40,353 bases of DNA from assembly GCA_002315015.1 (NCBI GenBank), contig DCEX01000007.1, forward strand, positions 47,569 through 87,921, in the 5' to 3' direction. The stretch comes from Faecalibacterium sp. UBA1819. GTDB lineage: Bacteria; Bacillota; Clostridia; Oscillospirales; Ruminococcaceae. Made by a program: the position numbers and the translations under genes. Of the stretch, positions 40,225 to 40,353 are shown piece by piece. Position 1 is the first letter of the stretch. The number at the start of each line of letters is the position of its first letter. A model generated the notes under the pieces. It saw nothing but the letters and a program-made list of their open reading frames with translations, was not told where the DNA came from and searched no databases.

Positions 40225-40353
40225 ATGCATACCAGGGGAAAAATGCCAAACGCCGGGGCAAAAAAATTTCCCTTTCACTTACTACTACAATCAGAACAGG
40301 GCAAAATGGCCGGGAACGGAGCCGGGCAACAAAAAAGCAGCAAATCTTTTTCA
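40225..40353 (+). CDS. Possible start of an unknown gene, cut off by the window
   Basis: An open frame runs from ATG 40225 to the window edge (43 codons) with AAGGG nine bases upstream. It begins MHTRGKMPNAGAKKFPFH and is basic with Gly, Lys, Ser and Gln. No family is recognised. A TATGAT at 40174-40179 could be a -10 element without a good -35. It may be a false start. Confidence 0.28.
   Translation, partial: MHTRGKMPNAGAKKFPFHLLLQSEQGKMAGNGAGQQKSSKSFS

Overview
The window is a stretch of chromosome from a spore-forming member of the Clostridia, most likely the Oscillospiraceae/Ruminococcaceae side. Three things point there: the gene order (yicC-remA-gmk-priA-def-fmt-rsmB-rlmN-prpC-prkC-rsgA-thiN-spoVM-rpmB, then M50 protease-scpA-scpB-ytfI-ytfJ-rluB), a recognisable 23-residue SpoVM and a GerW-family protein, and strong AGGAGG ribosome sites with frequent TTG/GTG starts. 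Base composition looks close to even. This is core chromosome: I see no phage, insertion sequence, integrase or CRISPR array.

Layout. 1-2160: end of a tRNA-Asp, tRNA-Thr, then a MarR regulator and MATE exporter pair behind a 26-bp perfect palindrome. 2190-16900: a long housekeeping run for RNA turnover (yicC), matrix regulation (remA), GMP synthesis, replication restart, formylmethionine metabolism, rRNA methylation, the PrpC/PrkC phosphatase-kinase pair, a second PASTA protein without a kinase, ribosome GTPase RsgA, thiamine pyrophosphokinase, spoVM and rpmB. 16900-21020: membrane protease, condensin partners ScpA/ScpB, a DUF2953 protein, GerW and RluB. 21060-22650: tRNA-Leu and a Sel1-repeat protein. 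22640-25390: a divergent metal-resistance module (ArsR/SmtB sensor, stand-alone HMA protein, P1B ATPase) with two clear operator palindromes. 25440-27900: a soluble PAS-PAS chemoreceptor and an AraC regulator facing each other. 27940-31150: a predicted small RNA or attenuated araC leader, then purA (behind a candidate small Cys-rich ORF) and purF. 31210-37165: an unknown zinc-ribbon protein, then a divergent type IIA topoisomerase B and A pair overlapped by an RluA-type pseudouridine synthase. 37370-40353: murA, walJ, rlmH, a long rod-like hairpin, and the open start of one more possible gene.

How the genes work together. The central operon couples translation start and end (def, fmt, rsmB, rlmN, rsgA, rpmB) to cell-wall sensing by PrkC and its phosphatase. 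The kinase-less PASTA protein next to PrkC repeats the kinase's ectodomain on a charged cytoplasmic tail and is the most unusual protein in that block. The metal module reads as a textbook sensor-exporter switch, except that the exporter's metal-binding domain is a separate gene. The topoisomerase pair departs from the usual gyrase/topo IV sequence at several motif positions. The non-coding signals most worth a look are the araC leader with its own promoter and terminator, the 60-codon ORF ending four bases before purA, and the structured segment after rlmH.

Limits: all family calls come from reading motifs and gene order. No database search, structure prediction or expression data was available.
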